DNA from: Sphingobacterium sp. UT-1RO-CII-1
GTDB taxonomy: Bacteria > Bacteroidota > Bacteroidia > Sphingobacteriales > Sphingobacteriaceae
NCBI RefSeq assembly: GCF_026711005.1
Contig: NZ_JAPPVJ010000005.1
Span: 124,001 to 188,000, forward strand
DNA: 64,000 bases
Direction: 5' to 3'
Of the stretch, positions 8,057 through 16,215 are shown one piece after another. The notes below the pieces were generated by a model. The model had not been told where the DNA came from. It searched no databases and saw nothing but the letters and a program-made list of their open reading frames with translations. Numbering within the stretch: position 1 is the stretch's first letter; each line of letters opens with the position of its first letter. A program made the translations under genes and the position numbers.

Positions 8057-9136
8057 CTATAATTTGCTATTAACGTCTACAGCATTAAGTTCACTGAAAG
8101 CTTGTTTTAAACGTTCTACAAAAGCCTCTTCTCCTTTACGTAACCAAACTCTAGGGTCATAATATTTTTTATTTGGAGAATCTGCGCTTTCAGGGTTTCC
8201 AATCTGACCTTGTAAATAGTCATGATTTTTAGCTTCATATGCACGCACGCCATCCCAAAATGCCCACTGCATATCTGTATCTATATTCATTTTAATGGCT
8301 CCGTAAGAAATAGCTTCTGAAATTTCTTCCGGTGATGAACCTGAACCGCCATGGAAAACAAAATTAACAGGCTTATCAGCCGCTAATGAAAATTTATCAC
8401 GGATATATTCTTGAGAATTATTCAAAATAATAGGCTGTAACTTAATATTTCCAGGCTTATAAACACCATGTACATTACCAAAAGCAGCAGCTACTGTAAA
8501 TTTATCAGATACTTTTGACAACTCTTCATAAGCATAAGCTACTTCTTCTGGCTGTGTATATAGTTTTGAACTATCAACATCTGAATTATCCACACCATCT
8601 TCCTCGCCACCTGTAATACCAAGTTCTATCTCAATAGACATACCAAGAGGTTTCATACGCTCTAAATACTTCTTAGAAATTGCTATATTTTCCTCCAAAG
8701 GCTCTTCAGATAAATCAAGCATATGTGAAGAAAATAACGGCTTGCCGTGTTGTGCAAAGTACTTTTCGTTTGCGTCCATCAATCCGTCAATCCAAGGCAA
8801 CAGTTTCTTCGCAGCATGGTCAGTATGTAAAATCACTGCTACACCATAGTGCTCTGCTAATAAATGCACGTGCTGTGCCGCAGAAATAGCTCCCAGAACA
8901 CAAGCCTTTAAGTTATCATTATTTAAAGTCTTACCTGCATAAAATTGAGCTCCACCATTAGACAATTGTATAATTACAGGAGAATTAACAGCTTTAGCTG
9001 TTTCCATTACTGAATTTATTGAATTTGTTCCAATAATATTAACAGCAGGTAAAGCAAATTTGTGTTTTTTAGCAACCTCAAATAACTCTTGTACCTGATC
9101 TCCTGTTAAAACACCTTTAAAATCTTTTAGGCTCAT
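8057..9136 (-). CDS. fbaA: Fructose-bisphosphate aldolase, class II (type A)
   Basis: A 359-residue zinc-dependent aldolase of glycolysis and gluconeogenesis that cleaves fructose-1,6-bisphosphate to dihydroxyacetone phosphate and glyceraldehyde-3-phosphate. Zinc-site histidines appear in LHTDHAAKKLLPW, FGNVHGVYKPG and VFHGGSGSS, and the length matches the E. coli FbaA type. I use the ATG at 9136 (MSLKDFKGVLTG); the open frame upstream to 9163 starts at TTG and adds nine non-conserved residues. The gene stands alone. A 19-bp palindrome lies about 85 bp upstream, with a possible promoter between (TTG, 21 bp, TACCTTTA). Confidence 0.95.
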   Translation of the reverse strand: MSLKDFKGVLTGDQVQELFEVAKKHKFALPAVNIIGTNSINSVMETAKAVNSPVIIQLSNGGAQFYAGKTLNNDNLKACVLGAISAAQHVHLLAEHYGVAVILHTDHAAKKLLPWIDGLMDANEKYFAQHGKPLFSSHMLDLSEEPLEENIAISKKYLERMKPLGMSIEIELGITGGEEDGVDNSDVDSSKLYTQPEEVAYAYEELSKVSDKFTVAAAFGNVHGVYKPGNIKLQPIILNNSQEYIRDKFSLAADKPVNFVFHGGSGSSPEEISEAISYGAIKMNIDTDMQWAFWDGVRAYEAKNHDYLQGQIGNPESADSPNKKYYDPRVWLRKGEEAFVERLKQAFSELNAVDVNSKL

Positions 9137-9218
9137 TATGTTATATTTTAAATTTAATTTCAATTGTTAATTTTCACAGATATAAAGGTACAATATTTTT
9201 TCAGTAAATAACAACACT

Positions 9219-9237
9219 TAGTGTAAAAAATACACTA
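9219..9237. promoter_or_regulatory. Palindromic operator-like site upstream of fbaA
   Basis: TAGTGTA-AAAAA-TACACTA is a perfect 7-5-7 palindrome in the divergent region between fbaA and the ArsC-like gene. It sits upstream of the likely fbaA -33 element, which would suit an activator site, but it could also serve the other gene. Confidence 0.4.
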
Positions 9238-9399
9238 GATAATTTATCCTTATAGTCCATACTCCTTAAATTATAAAACAACGATAGATTATTTAAGAGT
9301 AAACTAAAACTTATTTCAGTCTATTAATTCATCATTTTTAAATATATTGATATCTTTATCAACTGATTGAATTATTTTAGATACACTTTAATAAATTAT

Positions 9400-9747
9400 A
9401 TGTTACGAGTTTACGGAATAAAAAATTGCAGCACGGTAAAGAAAGCATTGAACTGGCTAGACGACAACCAATTAGAATATACATTCCATGACTTCAAAAA
9501 AGAACCGGCCACCCAAGAAAAACTGGAGTCATGGGAGAAAGAAGTAAGCTGGGAGTTGCTTCTGAACAAAAGAGGAACAACATGGCGAAAACTAACTGAT
9601 GAACAACAGTCTTCGGTAAAAGACGCCTCCTCAGCCAATATTTTATTACTCGAGAATAACAGCATGATTAAGAGACCTATAATCGAATCAAAAAAAGGCA
9701 TACTGGTTGGCTTTGATGAGACAGAGTATAAAGCTAAATTAAAATAA
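9400..9747 (+). CDS. ArsC/Spx/YffB-family thioredoxin-fold protein
   Basis: A 115-residue protein of the arsenate-reductase-like family. It begins MLRVYGIKNCSTVKKALNWL, with a single N-terminal cysteine (Cys10) in the position of the ArsC/YffB catalytic cysteine. The second half contains MIKRPIIESKKGILVGFDE, the conserved RP motif region of the family. YffB-type members have unclear function, so arsenate reduction is not claimed, and no ars genes are nearby. I choose the ATG at 9400; the open frame extends upstream to a TTG at 9367 with no family similarity. It is followed 4 bp later by the M1 peptidase gene, so the two probably share an mRNA. Confidence 0.85.
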   Translation: MLRVYGIKNCSTVKKALNWLDDNQLEYTFHDFKKEPATQEKLESWEKEVSWELLLNKRGTTWRKLTDEQQSSVKDASSANILLLENNSMIKRPIIESKKGILVGFDETEYKAKLK

Positions 9748-9751
9748 GCAA

Positions 9752-11701
9752 ATGTTTAAAAAAATCATATATCTAGCATTATCGACCATTCTTGCATTCG
9801 GACACCACGCGGGTGCGCAGACAAAAAGTATCTATAGTTATACAGAAGCTTTTGCTCCTACTTTTTACACAAGTAATGGCTCAGTTTATCGTTCGGCTAG
9901 CGGCAAACCGGGACACGAGTATTGGCAAAACAATGCCAACTACAGTATAAAGGTAGAATTAAACGAAGAAGAAAGTCGCATTACAGGAAAAACAACCATA
10001 ACTTACACGAACAACAGTCCAGACGAGCTTGGATTTATATGGTTGCAATTAGATCAAAACCTCTTCAATGAAAATTCAAGAGGACAAGCAACTATACCGC
10101 TTGAAGACAGTCGCTATGGTTCATCAGATTCTGAATTTAAAGGTGGGTTTTCCCTATCGCAGGTATCGTTCTCTGACGGTGCTGCCGCTAAATACCACAT
10201 CAGCGATACACGTATGCGCATCGAACTACCGCAACCTTTAAAACCAAAAGGAGATTCTATTTCATTTAATATCTCTTTTTCTTTCACCATTCCTGAATAC
10301 GGCGCAGATAGAACCGGTATTTTACATGGTAAACAGGGAGATATTTATGCTATTGCTCAATGGTATCCTCGCGTATGTGTATACGATGACATATTAGGAT
10401 GGAATACCGAGCCCTATACCGGACCTGGAGAGTTTTACTTAGAATTCGGAAACTATAATGTAGAGATAACCGCTCCTGCAAGTCATATAGTAGTAGCTGG
10501 CGGAGAGTTATTAAACCCAGAGGAAGTATGGACAAGCACACAACTGGATCGTTATAAAAAAGCATTCAACAGCGACCGTACTGTAATGATTCGCTCTGCT
10601 TCTGAAGTTGCCGACCCTAATTCAAGACCAAATAAAAAAAGTTTAACATGGAAATACAAACTAGACCGTGCTCATGATTTTGCATGGGCTTCATCCAAAG
10701 CTTTTATTATCGATGGTGCTAAAATCAACAATCCAAGTGGCAAAACAGCTTTAGCATTGTCAGCCTATCCTACTGAAAGTAACGGCAACAATGCTTGGGA
10801 AAGATCTACAGAATACACCAAAGCTTCTATAGAACACTACAGTAAAAAGTGGTTTGAGTACCCATATCCTGTTGCGGTTAATGTGGCTTCTAATGTTGGC
10901 GGAATGGAGTATCCGGCCCTATCTTTTTGTGGGTATGATGCTAAAGCCGGCAACTTATGGGGAGTTACCGATCATGAGTTTGGCCACAACTGGTTTCCTA
11001 TGATTGTAGGAAGTAACGAAAGACTACACGCTTGGATGGATGAAGGTTTCAATATGTTCATAAACGCTATTTCGACCGAAGAGTTTAATATGGGCGAGTA
11101 TCACAAACGATTTGGAAATGCTAATAGTATGACCCGGGCCTTCGCACAAACTAACTTAGAACCCATCATGTCTTCTCCGCAAAGCATGAAAGAACGCAAT
11201 ATGGGAATATTAGCTTATTACAAGCCTGCTTTTGGTTTACGTTTATTGCGCGATGAAATTATTGGTCACGAACGCTTTGACAAAGCATTCCGTAAATACA
11301 TTGAATACTGGGCATATAAACATCCTACTCCAGACGATTTTTTCCGAACGATAGAAAATGAAACAGGTGAAAATCTTTCTTGGTTTTGGAGAGGTTGGTT
11401 TAAAAATAACTGGGCCATGGATCAGTCATTAAACTCTGTTTCATATGTAGATATGGATGCTTCAAAAGGTGCACTTATTACAATAGATAATTTACAAAAA
11501 CTTCCAATGCCCGTAGTTGTCGAAGCTACTACTGAAACAGGTAAAACAATTCGAAAAAAATTACCGGTAGAAATTTGGCAACGCAATAGTTCATGGACTT
11601 TCAAGTTAAATTCAACAGAAAAACTTATAAAAGTTGTCATAGACCCCGACAATGTATACCCTGATATAAATCCAGAAAACAACATTTGGCCTAGAAAATA
11701 A
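9752..11701 (+). CDS. Secreted M1-family zinc metallopeptidase
   Basis: A 649-residue peptidase with a signal peptide (cleavage near GHHAGAQ, residues 17-23), an N-terminal beta-sandwich, and a thermolysin-like catalytic domain. The zinc site is complete: His408-Glu409-Phe-Gly-His412 in HEFGHNWFP and the third ligand Glu431 in MDEGF, the HExxH-x18-E spacing of M1 aminopeptidases. A GGMEYPALSF segment upstream is the M1 substrate-binding GxMEN-like motif in altered form (GGMEY). Export to the periplasm or outer surface is expected. The gene sits in a tight plus-strand run with the ArsC-like gene (4 bp) and a regulatory-domain protein gene (4 bp), so an operon is likely. Confidence 0.92.
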   Translation: MFKKIIYLALSTILAFGHHAGAQTKSIYSYTEAFAPTFYTSNGSVYRSASGKPGHEYWQNNANYSIKVELNEEESRITGKTTITYTNNSPDELGFIWLQLDQNLFNENSRGQATIPLEDSRYGSSDSEFKGGFSLSQVSFSDGAAAKYHISDTRMRIELPQPLKPKGDSISFNISFSFTIPEYGADRTGILHGKQGDIYAIAQWYPRVCVYDDILGWNTEPYTGPGEFYLEFGNYNVEITAPASHIVVAGGELLNPEEVWTSTQLDRYKKAFNSDRTVMIRSASEVADPNSRPNKKSLTWKYKLDRAHDFAWASSKAFIIDGAKINNPSGKTALALSAYPTESNGNNAWERSTEYTKASIEHYSKKWFEYPYPVAVNVASNVGGMEYPALSFCGYDAKAGNLWGVTDHEFGHNWFPMIVGSNERLHAWMDEGFNMFINAISTEEFNMGEYHKRFGNANSMTRAFAQTNLEPIMSSPQSMKERNMGILAYYKPAFGLRLLRDEIIGHERFDKAFRKYIEYWAYKHPTPDDFFRTIENETGENLSWFWRGWFKNNWAMDQSLNSVSYVDMDASKGALITIDNLQKLPMPVVVEATTETGKTIRKKLPVEIWQRNSSWTFKLNSTEKLIKVVIDPDNVYPDINPENNIWPRK

Positions 11702-11705
11702 TTGT

Positions 11706-12419
11706 ATGAAAGTCAAAATAAAAAACAAAAAAATAATATTACCCATTCTTATGACAGCCTTTTTCTTAAGCAATGCTTACATAAGCGTTGCACAAGAAAT
11801 TAAAGGTATTGTTCATGAGCTTGAAAGTAGCCAACGTATACAATCTGTTGTCGTAAAAAATTTAAGAACAGCGGCAGAAACTAAAACAGATGCACAAGGG
11901 AATTTTCAAATAGCTGGAGATATCAATGACTTACTTACGTTCACACAGATTGGGTACGAAATTGATACAGCTTTCATTTATGAAGGAGGAATTCAACGTA
12001 TTTATTTAGTCCGTGACAACAAAAGTATAGTCCTTGACGAAATAGTTGTGAGTCGCCTTACGGATAGTAGAATTGCCGCTGAAATTGAAAAGGCACAACA
12101 AGAAGGGCAGGTTGCAGAAGCATCTCAACATCAAGGAGGGCTAAGATTATCCCCTTCTCGACTTTTTGGTAGGAAAGGAAAACAGGCAAGAAATAGTCTT
12201 AACTTACTGCGCAAAGAGCAAAACAACAGAAAAGTTGATCGACTATTTAATAATCAAACTATTTTAGCTGTCGTTCCGCTTACCGACGAAGAGTTACCAT
12301 TGTTCAGAGAGCAATTTAGGCCTGAGCTAAAGTTTATTGAAACCGCATCTCCAGAGGACTTAAGAATCTATATAATGGATTCTTACAGCAAATTTAAATC
12401 AACAAAACCGATGAAATAG
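11706..12419 (+). CDS. Secreted protein with carboxypeptidase-regulatory-like domain
   Basis: A 237-residue protein with a signal peptide (ILMTAFFLSNAYISVAQ), then a carboxypeptidase-regulatory-like beta-sandwich (EIKGIVHELESSQRIQSVVV..AQGNFQIAGDI..LTFTQIGYE, roughly residues 30-105). The C-terminal half is basic and helical (FGRKGKQARNSL) with no transmembrane barrel. Such proteins in Bacteroidota are periplasmic or outer-membrane associated and mostly uncharacterised. It follows the M1 peptidase gene after 4 bp and precedes the permease gene by 25 bp, so it may work with the peptidase on the cell envelope, though this is context-based inference. No enzyme motif is visible. Confidence 0.75.
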   Translation: MKVKIKNKKIILPILMTAFFLSNAYISVAQEIKGIVHELESSQRIQSVVVKNLRTAAETKTDAQGNFQIAGDINDLLTFTQIGYEIDTAFIYEGGIQRIYLVRDNKSIVLDEIVVSRLTDSRIAAEIEKAQQEGQVAEASQHQGGLRLSPSRLFGRKGKQARNSLNLLRKEQNNRKVDRLFNNQTILAVVPLTDEELPLFREQFRPELKFIETASPEDLRIYIMDSYSKFKSTKPMK

Positions 12420-12444
12420 GAAGTAAAAACTAACCAAATAAATT

Positions 12445-13929
12445 ATGCTTTATAAAAAATCAATTCCTCAGATTATACAGGAGGCAAAAGAAAGTGGAGA
12501 TAAGACGCTTAAACGTTCCTTATCCAGCTATGGTCTTGTTGCACTAGGAATCGGAGCTATTATTGGTGCCGGACTATTTTCTCTCACCGGTATTGTAGCA
12601 GCAGAAAATGCAGGTCCAGCAGTAATTTTATCTTTTATACTAGCTGCTGTAGCTTGCTCTTTTGCAGGTCTATGTTATTCAGAGTTTGCCTCCATGATTC
12701 CTGTTGCAGGTAGCGCCTACACCTATTCTTATGCTACGATGGGCGAATTTATGGCCTGGATTATCGGCTGGGATTTAGTACTCGAATATGCACTAGCCAG
12801 TGCGACGGTAGCTGTAAGCTGGTCTCAGTACTTCAACCAGCTATTAATGACTTTTGGTTTGCAAATTCCTGAGTCTTTATTAAGGGGGCCTTGGGAGGGG
12901 GGCATAGTCAACCTGCCCGCTATAATAATAGTATGTCTATTATCTTTATTACTTATTAGAGGAACAAAAGAATCATCTACAGTAAATAATATACTCGTCA
13001 TCCTAAAAGTATCGGTAGTTCTTATATTCATAGCATTAGGCTGGAGTTTCATAGAGTCCTCTAATCATACACCTTTCATTCCTGCTAATGAAGGCGAAGA
13101 ATTATTAAAGAATGGGGGCATTGGCTTCTGGTCATTTTTAAAGAGCGACTATTTTGGTGAATTTGGAATCAGTGGTATTTTACGTGGGGCCGGTGTTCTT
13201 TTCTTTGCCTTTGTCGGTTTTGATGCTGTTAGTACGGCAGCACAAGAAGCAAAAAACCCAAAGCGAGATATGCCCATAGGCATTATAGGCTCACTAATTA
13301 TTTGCACTATACTTTATGTACTTTTCGCTTATGTAATGACAGGTTTAGAACACTACCTTGTCTTCGAAGATGATGCAAGACCCGTTGCTACTGCATTTGC
13401 CAAAACAGGCTATACATTTCTAAATACAGCGCTCATTATAACTATTATTGCAGGATACACCTCTGTTATACTCGTTATGTTACTTGGGCAAAGCCGTGTT
13501 TTTTATGCGATGAGTAAAGATGGCTTATTGCCTAAATTCTTTTCTGATCTTTCTAAAAATCATACCCCTTGGAAAACGAATGCCATTTTCATGGTCTTTG
13601 TTTCATTATTTGCCGGCTTTGTACCCATATCTGATCTTGGTCATATGGTTAGTATAGGCACTTTATTTGCATTTACCCTTGTATGTATAGGCGTCTTAGT
13701 ACTACGCAAGACAAACCCCGAGATTGAAAGACCGTTCAAAACACCATTAGTTCCTATTATCCCGATTCTGGGAATAGTTGTATGTATATTATTAATGTTA
13801 TCATTACCTATAGAAAGTTGGGAAAGACTAGGTATATGGCTTTTAATTGGTTTAATAATATACTTAGTTTACGGTAAAAAACATAGTAAAATAAGACAAC
13901 AACATAAAAAGGAAAACAATTTAGATTAG
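12445..13929 (+). CDS. APC-family amino acid permease
   Basis: A 494-residue integral membrane protein with about 12-13 hydrophobic segments. It has the APC-superfamily TM1 motif (GIGAIIGAGLFSLTG, residues 36-50) and FAFVGFDAVSTAAQEAKNP in the middle, as in cationic amino acid transporter (CAT/YfnA-like) proteins. It would import amino acids, probably by proton symport, across the inner membrane. It ends a plus-strand run starting with the ArsC-like gene and is followed by a strong bidirectional terminator. Pairing with a secreted aminopeptidase suggests peptide degradation followed by amino acid uptake, but the substrate is not determined. Confidence 0.9.
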   Translation: MLYKKSIPQIIQEAKESGDKTLKRSLSSYGLVALGIGAIIGAGLFSLTGIVAAENAGPAVILSFILAAVACSFAGLCYSEFASMIPVAGSAYTYSYATMGEFMAWIIGWDLVLEYALASATVAVSWSQYFNQLLMTFGLQIPESLLRGPWEGGIVNLPAIIIVCLLSLLLIRGTKESSTVNNILVILKVSVVLIFIALGWSFIESSNHTPFIPANEGEELLKNGGIGFWSFLKSDYFGEFGISGILRGAGVLFFAFVGFDAVSTAAQEAKNPKRDMPIGIIGSLIICTILYVLFAYVMTGLEHYLVFEDDARPVATAFAKTGYTFLNTALIITIIAGYTSVILVMLLGQSRVFYAMSKDGLLPKFFSDLSKNHTPWKTNAIFMVFVSLFAGFVPISDLGHMVSIGTLFAFTLVCIGVLVLRKTNPEIERPFKTPLVPIIPILGIVVCILLMLSLPIESWERLGIWLLIGLIIYLVYGKKHSKIRQQHKKENNLD

Positions 13930-13961
13930 CGAGTAGTCTATTTGTTTAACTCACTTTATAC

Positions 13962-14000
13962 AATAAACTATTCCAGTACGAAACACTGGAATAGTTTATT
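13962..14000. terminator. Bidirectional terminator
   Basis: A perfect 16-bp inverted repeat (13962-13977 and 13985-14000) with a 7-nt loop and AT-rich outer ends lies between the convergent permease and DsrE-like genes. Confidence 0.9.
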
Positions 14001-14015
14001 AAACATTAATTTTCA

Positions 14016-14486
14016 TTAAGGCTTCACAATGGTCCAGCCTTCTGCAGCCCTAATCACCAGTTCGCCATTGCCACTCGGTGTATAACCAACAAAGTCAAAC
14101 AAATCTTCTTTCTTTAAGTTTCGTTCTTTTAATGAGTTTAAACACTGGGTTACTTGTACATTTTTCTCAATTAAATCAACAACTTGATCTCTATAAGCAC
14201 TGTTTTTCAATAGGGCTTCAGTTCCTCCTGAAAATGTCACCAAGTGTACCTCCAAACGCTCTTTCAAACGCGGATCTGTTAATAAATTTCGAATATTACG
14301 AAACGCTTTCTCAATAATTTCTGGATTTTTTGAATCCAATTGATAAATCACCTTATAGTGTTCCTTTGTCGCTTCTGCTCCTTGATAATTTTTATTTTCC
14401 TGTAACCTACCTTCTTGACTCTGTCCAAAGGCAAGCTGCGTGCAAAAAAATGCAAGGAAAAAAAATAGCCATACATTACGTCCCAT
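14016..14486 (-). CDS. Secreted DsrE-family protein
   Basis: A 156-residue protein with a signal peptide (LFFFLAFFCTQLAFGQ) followed by a DsrE/DsrF-like fold: HYKVIYQLDSKNPEIIEKAFRNI, VHLVTFSGGTEAL, and a conserved cysteine in KNVQVTQCLNSL (about residue 118) at the position of the sulfur-carrying cysteine of DsrE proteins. DsrE-like proteins bind or transfer sulfane sulfur; this one would act in the periplasm. It is the last gene of the long minus-strand cluster, 8 bp after the TlpA lipoprotein gene. Its place behind a thiol-disulfide protein and an RND pump supports a sulfur or thiol role, which remains inference. Confidence 0.82.
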   Translation of the reverse strand: MGRNVWLFFFLAFFCTQLAFGQSQEGRLQENKNYQGAEATKEHYKVIYQLDSKNPEIIEKAFRNIRNLLTDPRLKERLEVHLVTFSGGTEALLKNSAYRDQVVDLIEKNVQVTQCLNSLKERNLKKEDLFDFVGYTPSGNGELVIRAAEGWTIVKP

Positions 14487-14494
14487 ATTTTAGT

Positions 14495-15058
14495 CTATTC
14501 GTTTGATAGTTCTACTAAATTTTCCTTTATTTTTCCGGCACCAAAATCCAGCATACCGGTATGCTTAGCAACTATCTCTCCTTTTTTATCCAATATAACT
14601 GTCATCGGTATGGAGCTACTTTCCAATTCTTGGGGTAAATCACCATCCAAGGTATATAATGGTAATGCATATTTATTCTTCGCCATAAAATCTACAGCTT
14701 TTTTCAAATTACGATCTACCTCTACGGCCATAAAAGTAATATTATCGTTATCTTTTAAATCAAGAGCCAGCTTATCAAGAGAAGGCATTTCGATAATACA
14801 AGGCGGGCACCAAGTTGCCCAAAAATTCATAACGACGACTTTCCCTTTAAAGTCTCCCAGCTTCACTGTTTCTCCTTTAGCTGTTTTAAATGATGCGTTC
14901 AGATACGTTGGCTCTGCGGCTTTAACATCCGCAGCAGCACTCGCTTCCACCTTCCCTTCTTCACTTACATTAGATTTATCTCCATTCGGAGAGCCACAGG
15001 CACTCACAAAAAACAACAGTGAAACGCCTAACGAAATAATTAATTGTTTTTTTCTCAT
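14495..15058 (-). CDS. TlpA-family thiol-disulfide oxidoreductase, lipoprotein
   Basis: A 187-residue protein with a lipobox (FFVSAC, lipidated Cys21), an Ala/Glu-rich linker, and a thioredoxin domain with WATWCPPC (Cys84, Cys87) and the cis-proline loop SSIPMTVIL. TlpA/ResA-type proteins reduce periplasmic disulfides, for example in cytochrome c maturation. Here the context is a DsrE-like protein (8 bp downstream) and an RND efflux system (58 bp upstream). It is probably inner- or outer-membrane anchored and facing the periplasm. The length and motifs are complete. A second TlpA protein is encoded at 39399-39992, with a transmembrane anchor instead of a lipid. Confidence 0.92.
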   Translation of the reverse strand: MRKKQLIISLGVSLLFFVSACGSPNGDKSNVSEEGKVEASAAADVKAAEPTYLNASFKTAKGETVKLGDFKGKVVVMNFWATWCPPCIIEMPSLDKLALDLKDNDNITFMAVEVDRNLKKAVDFMAKNKYALPLYTLDGDLPQELESSSIPMTVILDKKGEIVAKHTGMLDFGAGKIKENLVELSNE

Positions 15059-15116
15059 TTTTATATAATTTATTTAGCAACAACTTCAAGCACAACCTAA
15101 CGATAAATAATCATCA

Positions 15117-16208
15117 CTATGAAGCGCTCATCACCTTAACCTTTTTACCTTCTACTATTTCCTCAGAGCCTTTTAAAACTATTCGATCGCTATTTTCTAA
15201 CCCACCAAAAACCTCCACCAGATCTTCGTTCTTGACTCCAACCTTAACAGCCACTCGTTCAATTTCATTATTAAGATTGACACGCAATACAAAAGTACCT
15301 GATTGACTAACAACTACGCTCTTAAAAGGTACAAAAAGAGTAGCTTTCTTCCGCTGAAGATGTAAAACTGCATCGGCGTAATCTCCGCCATTTAAAGATT
15401 TATCATTATTCTGAACATCAAACTCAAGATTTAATGCTCGCGATACAGGGTCTATAACACGTGCATTCCTTTTTAGTCGAGCTTTAAAAGTCGAATCCGG
15501 AATACTTAATACAGTAAAATGTGCTAATGTCGTATCCGAAATAGACTGGGCATGCAGCTCTGGTACAGCAAGTTTCAACTGCAACACATCATCGGCCACT
15601 AATCTAAAAAATGGCATTCCCATATCTCCTACTAGGGCCCCGATCGAATAATTACGCTGAGTAATGACCCCACTAAATGGTGCTTTAATAACCAAATAAT
15701 CACGCAGTTGATTCGTTTTCTTATAGGAGAAATTACCCTCTTCAACTGCCGCACTATCCCTTAACATATCGCCGTAAGCACGTTCTAACTCTAACCCAGA
15801 AACTGCTCCATTTTTTGCCGTACTTGCACCTTTTAAACGATCATAACGTAATTTACTTACCTTATAATTAGCCAATAACTGCTGATACTTGGCTAAATCC
15901 GCAGTACCTTGGGTATCCATCTCTGGCGCTTCCATCACCGCTAGCAACTGCCCTTTACTAACCCTATCCCCTATGTCTACATGTATACTTTTAACAAAGC
16001 CTTTTACTTTAGCAAAAACATCCACAGACTCATTTGGCTCTAACTGTCCCGGCAACTTAATCGTATAAACTGGTTGTATTTCTTGTGGAGAACTAACCTC
16101 TACTGTCAATACCGAATCAATTCCTTGTTGTTTTCCTTGTGTCGATTCTTCAGATTGACAGGCTGCAAAAACTATTATTAAAAGTGCTAAAAAGCTATAT
16201 TTTCTCAT
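15117..16208 (-). CDS. RND efflux periplasmic adaptor subunit (membrane fusion protein), lipoprotein
   Basis: A 363-residue adaptor with a lipobox (IVFAAC, Cys17), a biotinyl-lipoyl-like domain split around a coiled-coil hairpin (KGFVKSIHVDIGDRVSKGQLLAV ... DYLVIKAPFSGVITQRNYSIGALVG), a beta-barrel domain and a membrane-proximal domain (NSDRIVLKGSEEIVEGKKVKV). It links the inner-membrane RND pump to the TolC-like channel. The gene lies 7 bp after the pump gene and 58 bp before the TlpA gene on the same strand, in the order tolC-pump-adaptor. The hairpin is short (about 70 residues). Confidence 0.92.
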   Translation of the reverse strand: MRKYSFLALLIIVFAACQSEESTQGKQQGIDSVLTVEVSSPQEIQPVYTIKLPGQLEPNESVDVFAKVKGFVKSIHVDIGDRVSKGQLLAVMEAPEMDTQGTADLAKYQQLLANYKVSKLRYDRLKGASTAKNGAVSGLELERAYGDMLRDSAAVEEGNFSYKKTNQLRDYLVIKAPFSGVITQRNYSIGALVGDMGMPFFRLVADDVLQLKLAVPELHAQSISDTTLAHFTVLSIPDSTFKARLKRNARVIDPVSRALNLEFDVQNNDKSLNGGDYADAVLHLQRKKATLFVPFKSVVVSQSGTFVLRVNLNNEIERVAVKVGVKNEDLVEVFGGLENSDRIVLKGSEEIVEGKKVKVMSAS

Positions 16209-16215
16209 TATATTA

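Noticed and set aside
9400..9747. Arsenate reductase
   Set aside because: Only the fold and single cysteine match; no ars operon is nearby and YffB/Spx-like relatives have other roles.
14016..14486. Dissimilatory sulfite reductase accessory gene of a sulfur oxidiser
   Set aside because: DsrAB, DsrC and other partners are absent and the protein has a signal peptide, so it is a periplasmic DsrE-like protein of another pathway.
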